Origin: an uncultured Desulfarculaceae bacterium
GTDB taxonomy: Bacteria > Desulfobacterota > Desulfarculia > Desulfarculales > Desulfarculaceae
NCBI GenBank assembly: GCA_937908275.1
Contig: CALERA010000105.1
Coordinates: forward strand, 1-5,385
Length of the DNA stretch: 5,385 nucleotides
Direction: 5' to 3'
Below the pieces are notes generated by a model, which saw nothing but the letters and a program-made list of their open reading frames with translations, did not search any database and had not been told where the DNA came from. The position numbers and the translations under genes are program-made. Below are positions 1 to 5,352 of the stretch, piece by piece (positions within the stretch are counted from its first letter, which is position 1; each line of letters begins with the position of its first letter).

Positions 1-46
1 CGGCCTACGAGGTGTAGCCGTGACTGGAGTTCAGACGTGTGCTCTT
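1..46 (+). other. Illumina TruSeq indexed (P7) adapter, artefact
   Basis: This is synthetic sequencing-library DNA, not genome. Bases 20-46 are identical to the read-2 part of the TruSeq adapter (beginning GTGACTGGAGTTCAGACG). Bases 14-19 read GTAGCC, the reverse complement of TruSeq index 11 (GGCTAC). Bases 1-13 match the P7 stretch CGGCATACGAGAT except at positions 5 and 12, so 44 of 46 bases agree with the expected primer and every part is in the right order and spacing. Bases 47-53 may be the adapter's last seven bases with three errors at 47, 50 and 52, so the junction with genomic DNA lies between 47 and 54. The comparison is from memory of the published adapter sequence. Any reading frame that starts or runs here is chimeric. 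Confidence 0.96.
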
Positions 47-53
47 GCGGTGT

Positions 54-617
54 CTCCGGGGTGTCCATGTCCCAGGGCACTCCCTGGTCGGCCACCGGCA
101 CCGCCAGGGTGCGGTCGGCGTAGCGCTCCAGCAGGCCCTGTAAACCGCCCTGGCCGGGCCAGGCCAGGATGGCCGGGATCAGGTCGGCGGCGATCAGGGG
201 GGGGTGTCCGGGTTCGCCCAGGAAAGTGGGCAGGGCCAGGGCCGGGCGGGCGGCGGCAAAAGCCGGGCGCAGGTGGTTGAGGCTGGCGGGACGCACCAGG
301 GGAATGTCCACCGGCAACAGGAAGAAAGCGTCGATGCCTTCGGGCAGGGCCGCCACCCCGGCCCGCACCGAGGTGTACATGTCCCGGGCGTATTCGGGGT
401 TGTGGACCTCGGCCAGGCCCAGGTCCTCCAGGGCCGGGCGCAGGTCGTCGGCCTGATGGCCGGTGACCACCCGCAGGTTGTGCACCCCGGCCTGGTCCAG
501 GCAGGCCACCGCCCGGGCCAGGAGAGTGCGCCGCCCGATGGTCAACAGCGGCTTGAACCGGCCCATGCGCCGGGACAGGCCGGCGGCCAGGATGACGCCC
601 GCCAGGTTGAGGCTCAT
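54..617 (-). CDS. MobA/MocA-like nucleotidyltransferase, 3' end missing
   Basis: Partial gene. The first 188 codons are genomic; the frame then runs without a stop into the adapter. The protein belongs to the NTP_transf_3 (MobA/MocA-like) family, which transfers a nucleotide from GTP or CTP to molybdopterin or related acceptors in the cytoplasm. Visible motifs are the N-terminal nucleotide-binding loop LAAGLSRRMGRFKPLL (residues 9-24), a central LLPVDIPLV with the putative metal-binding Asp104, GEPGHPPLI (135-142) and the late motif PWDMDTPE (181-188). The start is ATG at 617, preceded by GGAGG (624-628) six bases away. GHPPLI and DMDTPE look more like the MocA (CTP-using) branch than classical MobA, but the substrate cannot be settled. 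Some relatives have an extra C-terminal domain, which would be lost here. It lies downstream of the copper operon, behind a terminator, so it is probably a separate unit. Confidence 0.85.
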
Positions 618-653
618 GCCGCGCCTCCGTGTGGGGTTGGGATTATCGCCGCC

Positions 654-670
654 GCGCTGCGAAACAGCGC
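654..670. repeat. Small perfect hairpin in the nucleotidyltransferase leader
   Basis: GCGCTG (654-659) and CAGCGC (665-670) form a 6-bp stem around a 5-base loop, 37 bases upstream of the nucleotidyltransferase ATG. There is no T-tract on either side, so it is not an intrinsic terminator. It overlaps the place where a -35 box would sit for the -10-like GATAAT read on the minus strand at 647-642, and no good -35 hexamer is present. An alternative -10-like TATAGC (minus, 683-678) also lacks a good partner. The hairpin could be an operator, an mRNA leader structure or chance. Confidence 0.3.
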
Positions 671-731
671 TGATCTAGCTATAGCAGGAGCGGGGCCGCC
701 AAGGGAAGACCCCGCGCGAGGGACAGCGCGC

Positions 732-764
732 AAAAAAACCCGGGGGACGGCCGCCCCCCGGGTT
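732..764 (-). terminator. Intrinsic terminator of the copZ-copA operon
   Basis: A perfect 10-bp stem is formed by 737-746 and 755-764 (AACCCGGGGG and its complement) around an 8-base loop. On the minus strand the stem is followed by an uninterrupted T-tract (738-732), part of which pairs at the stem base. It begins 19 bases past the copA stop codon. There is no T-run on the plus-strand side, so the orientation is clear. It should separate copA from the nucleotidyltransferase gene downstream. Confidence 0.92.
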
Positions 765-783
765 CTGGGTTGGTCACGACGGG

Positions 784-3465
784 TTATTCGGCGTGGAAGC
801 GGCCCAGGCGCAGGCTGTTGGAGACCACGGTGATGCTGGACAGGGCCATGGCCCCGGCGGCCATCATCGGGTGCAGGTCGCGGATGAAGACCGGCAGCCA
901 GGTCACCGAGTGCAGCGCCCCGGCGGCCAGGGGCACCAGGGCCAGGTTGTAGAAAAAGGCCCAGAACAGGTTCTGGCGGATGGTGCGCATGGTGGCGCGC
1001 GAGAGCCGGATGGCCCGGGCCACGCCCTTGAGGTCCCCGCCCACCAGGGTCACGTCGCTGGCCTCCATGGCCACGTCGGTGCCGGTGCCGATGGCGATGC
1101 CCACGTCGGCCCGGGCCAGGGCCGGGGCGTCGTTGATGCCGTCGCCCACCATGCCCACCACCCGGCCCTGTTCCTGGCGGGCCCGCACCCGGGCCTCCTT
1201 CTGGTCGGGCAGCACCTCGGCCTCCACCTCGGCGATGCCCACCCGGCCGGCGATGGCCGCCGCGGCCTGGCGGTTGTCGCCGGTGAGCATCACCGGGGTC
1301 ACCCCCAACTGCTTGATCTCGGCGATGGCCGCCGCCGCCCCGGGCTTTTCCTGGTCAGCCACGGCCAGGATGCCGGCCGGCTGGCCGTCGATCAGCGCGA
1401 ACATCACGGTCTTGCCCTGGCTGGCCAACCTGGCGGCCTGCTCCTGGTGCCCCGGCTCCAGCAGGCCCTGCTCGCCGAACCAATCCGGCTTGCCCACCCG
1501 CACCGCGTGGCCGTCCACCCGGGCGCTGACCCCGAAGCCGCTGTGGGCCTCGAACTCCTGGGGCTCGCCCGGCTGGGTCCCGCGCTGACGGGCGCCCTCC
1601 ACCACCGCCCGGGCGATGGGGTGCTCGCTGGCGCTCTCGGCCGTGGCGATCAAGGCCAGGGTTTGCGAACCGTCGCCGGCCAGGGGCTGCCAGTCGGTGA
1701 GCTGGGGCTTGCCCTGGGTGATGGTGCCGGTCTTGTCCAGGACCACGGTGTCCAGGCGATGGGCGGTCTCCAGGGCCTCGCTATTCTTGAACAGGATGCC
1801 CAGGGTGGCGCCCTTGCCGGTGCCCACCATGATCGCGGTGGGGGTGGCCAGGCCCAGGGCGCAGGGGCAGGCGATGACCAGCACCGCCACCATGCGGATC
1901 AGGGCCGGCACGAACTGGCCGCCGGCCAGCCACCAGATGGCCAGGGTGGCGAGGGCGATGCCGATTATAGTGGGCACGAAGACCGCCGAGACCTGGTCGG
2001 CCAGGCGCTGGATGGCGGCCTTGGAGCCCTGGGCCTGGCGCACCAGGCGGATGATCTGGCTCAGAGCGGTCTCGGCCCCCACCCCGGTGGCCCGCACCTT
2101 GAGCCGGCCCTGCTGGTTGACCGTGGAGCCGAAGACCGAGTCGCCCTCCACCTTGTCCACCGGCACGCTCTCGCCGGTGAGCATGGCCTCGTCCACCGCC
2201 GAGCGACCGGCCACCACCAGCCCGTCCACCGGGATGGCCTCGCCCGGGCGCACCACCACCACCTGGCCGGGGCGCACCTGGCCGGCGGGCACATCGCGCT
2301 CCACGCCGTTCTCTTCGAGATGGGCGACCTTGGGGGCCAGGTCCATCAAGGCCCGGATGGCGGCCGAGGCCTGGCCCTTGGCCCGGGCCTCCAGCAGCTT
2401 GCCCAGCTTGATCAGGGTGATGATCATGGCCGAGGTCTCGAAATAGACATGATGGCCCAGCCCGGGCAGCAGCAACACCGCCAGGGAGTAGACATAGGCC
2501 ACCGAGCTGCCCAGGGCCACCAGCACGTCCATGTTGGCCGAGCGGTTGCGCAGGCTCTTGAAGCCACCCTCGTAATAGCCCCAGCCGGTGTAGAACTGCA
2601 CCGGGGTGGCCAGGGCCAGGAACAGCCAATTGACCCAGGGGGCCATGGCCCATGGCCCCCAGAGGCCGAAATCGCGCCCCATGCTGAGCACAAAGAGCGG
2701 CAGGGTGAAGATGACGCCCACGGCAAAGGCCCGCTGCTGGGCCTGGAGCTCGGCCGCCCGGGCCTGGGCCTCGGCGTCCTCGGCCGCCACCGCCGCCTCG
2801 CCCCCGGCCGGCAGGACCAGCTCGTAGCCGGCCTTTTTCACCGCCTCGGCCATGGCCTCCAGGCTGGTCACGGCCGGGTCGTACTCCACGGTGGCGGTCT
2901 CGGTGCCGAAGTTCACCGTGGCCGACAGCACCCCGGGGGTCTTCTTGGCCAGGACCCGCTCCACCGCGGCCGAGCAATTGGTGCAGGTCATGCCCACCAC
3001 CGGCAGGTCCACCTTGCGGCTGGCCGGGGTCAGCACCAGTTCGTAGCCGGCTTTCTTCACCGCCTCGGCCATCAGCTCGGGGCTGGTCAGGTTGGGGTCG
3101 TACTCCACCTGCGCGGTCTCGGTGCCGAAGTTCACCGAGGCCTTGACCACCCCCGGCACCTTCTTGCCGAGCACCCGCTCCACCGCCGCCGAGCAGTTGG
3201 TGCAGGTCATGCCCACCACCGGGAACTCGGCGGTCCTGGTGGCCGGCAGCACCAGCTTGTAGCCGGCCTTTTCCACCGCCGCGGCCAGGGCCTGGGGGTC
3301 GGTCTGGGTCGGGTCGTACTCGATGTCGGCGGTCTCGGTGGCGATGTTGACGTTGGCCTTGATCACGCCGGCGGCCTTCTTGGTCAGGGTCCGCTCCACC
3401 GCCGTGGCGCAGGCGGCGCAGGACATGCCCAGCACCGGCAATTCCAGCTTGCGTGTCTCGGCCAA
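784..3465 (-). CDS. copA: Copper-exporting P-type ATPase with three HMA domains (CopA)
   Basis: Inner-membrane P1B-1 ATPase that moves Cu(I) out of the cytoplasm using ATP. Residues are numbered from the GTG at 3471 (895 aa). Three heavy-metal-associated domains come first, with CxxC pairs at 18/21, 90/93 and 163/166. An Ala/Glu-rich linker (~223-246) leads to about eight membrane segments. The catalytic set is complete: TGES (432-435), ACPCALG (534-540), phosphorylated Asp579 in DKTGT, SEHP (615-618), TGDN (730-733) and GDGIND (776-781). CPC, YN (841-842) and MxxSS (875-879) are the known Cu(I)-site residues, so copper or silver is favoured over zinc or cadmium. Two or fewer HMA domains are usual in bacteria. 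The start is uncertain: I prefer TTG at 3465, because the AGGAGG lies too close to the GTG. The gene follows copZ by 15 bp and ends at a strong terminator. Confidence 0.97.
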   Translation of the reverse strand: MAETRKLELPVLGMSCAACATAVERTLTKKAAGVIKANVNIATETADIEYDPTQTDPQALAAAVEKAGYKLVLPATRTAEFPVVGMTCTNCSAAVERVLGKKVPGVVKASVNFGTETAQVEYDPNLTSPELMAEAVKKAGYELVLTPASRKVDLPVVGMTCTNCSAAVERVLAKKTPGVLSATVNFGTETATVEYDPAVTSLEAMAEAVKKAGYELVLPAGGEAAVAAEDAEAQARAAELQAQQRAFAVGVIFTLPLFVLSMGRDFGLWGPWAMAPWVNWLFLALATPVQFYTGWGYYEGGFKSLRNRSANMDVLVALGSSVAYVYSLAVLLLPGLGHHVYFETSAMIITLIKLGKLLEARAKGQASAAIRALMDLAPKVAHLEENGVERDVPAGQVRPGQVVVVRPGEAIPVDGLVVAGRSAVDEAMLTGESVPVDKVEGDSVFGSTVNQQGRLKVRATGVGAETALSQIIRLVRQAQGSKAAIQRLADQVSAVFVPTIIGIALATLAIWWLAGGQFVPALIRMVAVLVIACPCALGLATPTAIMVGTGKGATLGILFKNSEALETAHRLDTVVLDKTGTITQGKPQLTDWQPLAGDGSQTLALIATAESASEHPIARAVVEGARQRGTQPGEPQEFEAHSGFGVSARVDGHAVRVGKPDWFGEQGLLEPGHQEQAARLASQGKTVMFALIDGQPAGILAVADQEKPGAAAAIAEIKQLGVTPVMLTGDNRQAAAAIAGRVGIAEVEAEVLPDQKEARVRARQEQGRVVGMVGDGINDAPALARADVGIAIGTGTDVAMEASDVTLVGGDLKGVARAIRLSRATMRTIRQNLFWAFFYNLALVPLAAGALHSVTWLPVFIRDLHPMMAAGAMALSSITVVSNSLRLGRFHAE
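2815..3225 (-). repeat. Tandem duplication encoding HMA domains 2 and 3 of CopA
   Basis: Two copies lie in direct tandem with a period of 219 bases (73 codons): the copy for HMA3 is at about 2815-3006 and that for HMA2 at about 3034-3225. By hand alignment about 54 of 65 residues agree, including PVVGMTCTNCSAAVERVL and the end MAEAVKKAGYELVL; the DNA is also closely similar. HMA1 (C18/C21, with MSCAAC rather than MTCTNC) is clearly more diverged. This suggests a later duplication of one domain after an older two-domain state, or homogenisation between copies 2 and 3. Confidence 0.85.
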
Positions 3466-3471
3466 CGTCAC

Positions 3472-3479
3472 ACCTCCTT
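3472..3479 (-). promoter_or_regulatory. Ribosome-binding site that decides the copA start
   Basis: On the minus strand the sequence reads AAGGAGGT immediately followed by GTG (3471-3469) and, two codons later, TTG (3465-3463). AGGAGG is only one base from the GTG, too close for normal initiation, but seven bases from the in-frame TTG. The TTG is therefore the better start although it is a rarer start codon. The site also sits inside a four-codon frame, ATG-AAG-GAG-GTG-TGA (3482-3468), which lacks its own ribosome-binding site and is probably incidental. Confidence 0.7.
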
Positions 3480-3486
3480 CATGGGG

Positions 3487-3690
3487 TTACTCGGCGGGGT
3501 AGCCAGCGTCCTTCAGGGTGTCGGCGATTTTGTCCCAGGTGGCCGGGGCCTCCCACTGCACGGTGACCTTCTTGGCCGCCACGTCACCTTCCACCGACTG
3601 CACGCCCGGCAGCTCGCTGACCTCGCGTTTGATGTTCATCAGGCAATGCCCGCAGGAAATTTTGGGGATGTTTACGGTCTTGCTTTCCAT
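3487..3690 (-). CDS. copZ: CopZ-like copper chaperone (single HMA domain)
   Basis: A 67-residue cytoplasmic protein that is a single heavy-metal-associated domain. The metal-binding loop is ISCGHC (Cys13 and Cys16), with the usual order of elements: a first strand TVNIPKI, a helix LMNIKREVSEL, then GVQSVEGDVAAKKVTVQW and a C-terminal AGYPAE. The length is normal for CopZ. The His between the cysteines (CxHC) is common in CopZ-type chaperones. It should bind Cu(I) and pass it to the HMA domains or membrane entry site of the CopA encoded 15 bp downstream, so the two genes almost certainly share a transcript. The ATG start has AAGGAG (3701-3696) five bases upstream. Metal specificity is inferred from the neighbour; an HMA protein alone could also serve other soft metals. 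Confidence 0.92.
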   Translation of the reverse strand: MESKTVNIPKISCGHCLMNIKREVSELPGVQSVEGDVAAKKVTVQWEAPATWDKIADTLKDAGYPAE

Positions 3691-3724
3691 GATCGCTCCT
3701 TTTCCTTGAACGCGCGGTTGACGC

Positions 3725-3740
3725 CGGGAACGGCCTCCCG
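3725..3740. repeat. Inverted repeat in the copZ leader
   Basis: CGGGA (3725-3729) and TCCCG (3736-3740) form a short inverted repeat around six bases, 35 bases upstream of copZ. It could be a small RNA hairpin or an operator half-site pair. It does not match the CueR or CsoR operator patterns I know, and at five base pairs it may be chance in such GC-rich DNA. Confidence 0.25.
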
Positions 3741-3759
3741 TCCAAATACCTTCCCATCT

Positions 3760-3789
3760 ATGTTAAGCCCTAATCCGGCCTCGCGCCAA
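3760..3789 (-). promoter_or_regulatory. Weak candidate promoter for copZ-copA
   Basis: On the minus strand TTGGCG (3789-3784) and TAACAT (3765-3760) are separated by 18 bases; each matches the sigma-70 consensus at four of six positions. It would start transcription roughly 60 bases upstream of the copZ ATG. A plus-strand ACCTTCCC at 3748-3755 resembles one half of a CueR operator, but the second half is missing and it lies outside the spacer. I see no better promoter, but this is a weak match. Confidence 0.25.
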
Positions 3790-3865
3790 CGCCGCCTGGA
3801 TCGCGGGCCGGGACGTGCGCGCGGATCAGGACTCATTCAGACTGGGCGCGGGGTTTATCCGCCAA

Positions 3866-3894
3866 TTTACCGGCAGGTTATGGGTTATTATAAA
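3866..3894 (+). promoter_or_regulatory. Candidate sigma-70 promoter of the membrane-protein gene
   Basis: TTTACC (3866-3871, four of six matches to TTGACA) and TATAAA (3889-3894, five of six matches to TATAAT) are separated by exactly 17 bases. They lie in a locally AT-rich patch that stands out from the GC-rich surroundings. Transcription would start near 3901, giving a leader of about 84 bases before the ATG at 3985. Confidence 0.5.
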
Positions 3895-3984
3895 ATGTCG
3901 GAGACGGCCCACCCTCGCCCGCCGCACCCCGCCTTGCAACCGCTCCGGCCGACGCATGAACCCAAGGGCAGGCAAGGAGGGAAC

Positions 3985-4410
3985 ATGTCTCAGCTCGCAA
4001 CTCAGGTCAATATACCGGTTTGGTTGGCAATTTTCGCCGCCGTGGGACTATCGGCGGAACGGCTGGTGGAGGTGATCAAAAACCGCTTCGTTTGGCTGGA
4101 CACCCCAAACCCCGACCCGCAGAAGGAGCGCACCCGCAAGTTCTGGCTCCGGATCATCACCATCGTGGCGGCAAGCGCGATCGTGGCCGCGGCCCAGGAG
4201 CAGATCCGGCCCTACATGCCGTTCCTGTTGCCGGAGGAAGGTTTCCGGTGGGTGCTGGGCTGCCTGTTGGTGGGGCTGCTGAGCAGCGCCGGGTCGGACT
4301 TCTGGAACCAGGCCCTCAGCCTGCTGGCCGCCTACAAGGACATCAAGCGCGAGCTGTCCAAAGGGATCCAACTGCCTTCGCCGCCCCCCGGCCAGGAACC
4401 GACGGCCTGA
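3985..4410 (+). CDS. Small integral membrane protein of unknown function
   Basis: I cannot name this 141-residue protein. It appears to have three hydrophobic segments, at about 10-26 (IPVWLAIFAAVGLSAERL), 54-71 (FWLRIITIVAASAIVAAA) and 88-104 (FRWVLGCLLVGLLSSAG). Between the first two is a polar loop, DTPNPDPQKERTRK. After the third comes SAGSDFWNQALSLLAAYKDIK, which looks like a conserved amphipathic end, then a proline-rich tail (LPSPPPGQEP). A charged AERLVEVIK follows the first segment. There is no signal peptide cleavage site and no known catalytic motif. Size and three-segment layout recall holin-like proteins, but no lysis or phage genes are nearby. The ATG is supported by AAGGAGG (3974-3980) four bases upstream; an in-frame ATG at 3895 lies in the promoter and has no ribosome-binding site. 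The gene diverges from copZ, which alone is weak evidence for a copper role. Confidence 0.82.
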   Translation: MSQLATQVNIPVWLAIFAAVGLSAERLVEVIKNRFVWLDTPNPDPQKERTRKFWLRIITIVAASAIVAAAQEQIRPYMPFLLPEEGFRWVLGCLLVGLLSSAGSDFWNQALSLLAAYKDIKRELSKGIQLPSPPPGQEPTA

Positions 4411-4420
4411 GAAAAGCGCG

Positions 4421-4450
4421 CGGCCCTCCCGCGCACGCTCGGGAGGGCCG
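4421..4450. terminator. Hairpin between convergent genes, probable bidirectional terminator
   Basis: A perfect 11-bp stem (CGGCCCTCCCG, 4421-4431, with 4440-4450) encloses an 8-base loop. It begins 10 bases after the stop of the plus-strand membrane-protein gene and ends 19 bases past the stop of the minus-strand enoyl-CoA hydratase gene. T-tracts are poor: on the minus strand the stem is followed by CGCGCTTTTC, and on the plus strand by AAAGAAAAGC. Position and stem strength argue for termination or 3'-end protection in both directions, perhaps helped by other factors. Confidence 0.65.
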
Positions 4451-4469
4451 AAAGAAAAGCTGGCGCAGG

Positions 4470-5234
4470 CTATTTGTTGGTCCAGACCGGCTTGCGCTTG
4501 TCCAAAAAGGCGCGCAGGCCCTCCTCGGCGTCGTGGGTGGGCATCATCTCTTCCAGGTAGACCTTCTCGATCACGGTCAGGGCCTGGTCCTTGTCCTCCA
4601 GCAGGCCGCCCACCACCGCCTTCTTGGTCAGGCGCAGCACCAGGCCGGAGAGGCCCATCAGCTTGCCCACGAACTGCTCGGTGAACGACTCCAGGTCGTC
4701 CGGGGCCACCACGTGGTTGACCAGGCCCAGGCTCTTGGCCTCGGCCGCGCCGATGGTGTCGCCGGTCAGGATCAGCTCCAGGGCCTTCTTGTAGCCGATC
4801 TGGCGGGGCATCACCAGGGCCGCGATGGGCGGGAAGACCCCCACCAGGATCTCGGGCTGGCCGAACTTGGCCTTCTCACTGGCGATGACGAAATCGCAGA
4901 ACACCGCCAGTTCGCAGCCGCCGCCCAGGGCCGCGCCCTGCACGCAGGCCACCGAAGGCGCGCCCAGGGCCTCCATGCGGCGGAAGATGCCGTGGAAGAC
5001 CTCGATCATCTCGTTGACCTGGTCGCCCAGGTGCTCGCCCACGTCCACCCCGGCGCTGAAGGCCTTGCCCGCCGCCTTGATCAGCAGCAGGCTGACCTCC
5101 TGACCCGCGAGGCTGTCCAGGGCCTGGTTCATCTCCTTCATCATGGCGATGTTCAGCACGTTCAGGGGATCGCGCTTCAGGGTCAGGGTGGCCAGTCCCT
5201 TGGCCAGGGTCAAGTCGATGAACTGATAGGCCAT
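4470..5234 (-). CDS. Enoyl-CoA hydratase/isomerase (crotonase) family protein
   Basis: A complete 254-residue cytoplasmic crotonase, the usual family length. Crotonases bind acyl-CoA thioesters and mostly add water across a double bond. Both catalytic glutamates known from rat enoyl-CoA hydratase are present: Glu108 in GAALGGGCE and Glu128 in FGQPE. The oxyanion hole is formed by the AFSAGVDV loop (58-65, near Ala61) and Gly105. So hydratase activity is plausible. VGVFPPIAAL after Glu128 replaces the GAGGT-type sequence of fatty-acid hydratases, and GVDVGEH with MIEVFHGIF resembles, from memory, cyclohexa-1,5-diene-1-carbonyl-CoA hydratases (Dch/BamR) of anaerobic benzoyl-CoA degradation. That assignment is tentative; no other aromatic-degradation gene is in the window. 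The ATG at 5234 has GGGAG (5246-5242) seven bases upstream. No clear promoter is visible, and a hairpin plus T-tract lies just upstream. Confidence 0.93.
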   Translation of the reverse strand: MAYQFIDLTLAKGLATLTLKRDPLNVLNIAMMKEMNQALDSLAGQEVSLLLIKAAGKAFSAGVDVGEHLGDQVNEMIEVFHGIFRRMEALGAPSVACVQGAALGGGCELAVFCDFVIASEKAKFGQPEILVGVFPPIAALVMPRQIGYKKALELILTGDTIGAAEAKSLGLVNHVVAPDDLESFTEQFVGKLMGLSGLVLRLTKKAVVGGLLEDKDQALTVIEKVYLEEMMPTHDAEEGLRAFLDKRKPVWTNK

Positions 5235-5251
5235 GGTCGTTCTCCCGTTTC

Positions 5252-5292
5252 AAAAAACCTTCGCGGCTGGCACCGGCGCGCCAGCCCGGTTT
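5252..5292 (-). promoter_or_regulatory. Hairpin plus T-tract before the enoyl-CoA hydratase gene (terminator or attenuator)
   Basis: GGCTGGC (5265-5271) and GCCAGCC (5280-5286) form a 7-bp stem with an 8-base loop. Outside an uneven internal loop, a further five pairs form between 5255-5259 and 5288-5292. On the minus strand the structure runs into a T6 tract (5257-5252), partly within the outer stem. The tract ends only 17 bases before the ATG and directly abuts the ribosome-binding site, leaving no room for a promoter in between. It may be the terminator of an upstream minus-strand gene outside the window, a leader attenuator, or a structure of no regulatory effect. Confidence 0.45.
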
Positions 5293-5303
5293 GACCACCC
5301 CCG

Positions 5304-5338
5304 GCGTCAGGTGCGCAGCACCTGACGCGCGCCTTTTT
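5304..5338 (+). terminator. Terminator-like hairpin, plus orientation, with no matching gene
   Basis: A perfect 11-bp stem (GCGTCAGGTGC, 5304-5314, with 5318-5328) closes on a GCA triloop. On the plus strand it is followed after five bases by T5 (5334-5338). This is the form of an intrinsic terminator for plus-strand transcripts, yet the only gene to its left is the enoyl-CoA hydratase on the other strand. It may stop antisense transcription or be part of a dispersed repeat together with the next hairpin. Confidence 0.55.
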
Positions 5339-5352
5339 CGGAGGGGGCGTGG

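Noticed and set aside
678..685. GCTATAGC palindrome upstream of the nucleotidyltransferase gene.
   Set aside because: At eight bases it is too short to mean anything alone and has no second copy nearby.
20..833. Overlapping plus-strand open frames at the left end.
   Set aside because: They are antisense to the nucleotidyltransferase gene or cross the terminator, are rich in Arg, Gly and Pro, and the first begins inside the adapter.
1781..2977. A 398-codon minus-strand open frame in another frame of copA.
   Set aside because: It is a Gly/Arg/Pro-rich frame-shifted reading of copA with no recognisable motif.
3748..3772. Possible CueR operator.
   Set aside because: Only one half (ACCTTCCC) is present; the matching GGAAGG half at the right spacing is missing, and it lies outside the candidate promoter spacer.
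3895..3984. Upstream in-frame ATG (3895) for the membrane-protein gene.
   Set aside because: It overlaps the -10 box, has no ribosome-binding site, and would add a Pro/His-rich stretch. The ATG at 3985 has AAGGAGG at good distance.
793..4410. A 1205-codon open frame on the plus strand, opposite copA and copZ and joined to the membrane-protein gene.
   Set aside because: The part before 3985 is antisense to copA and copZ, whose protein motifs are beyond doubt. Its translation is His/Gly/Gln/Leu-rich low-complexity sequence typical of a shadow frame in GC-rich DNA. Only the end from 3985, with its own ribosome-binding site, is a gene.
4020..5294. A 424-codon plus-strand open frame.
   Set aside because: It overlaps the membrane-protein gene in another frame and runs antisense through the enoyl-CoA hydratase gene. 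Its composition is that of a shadow frame.
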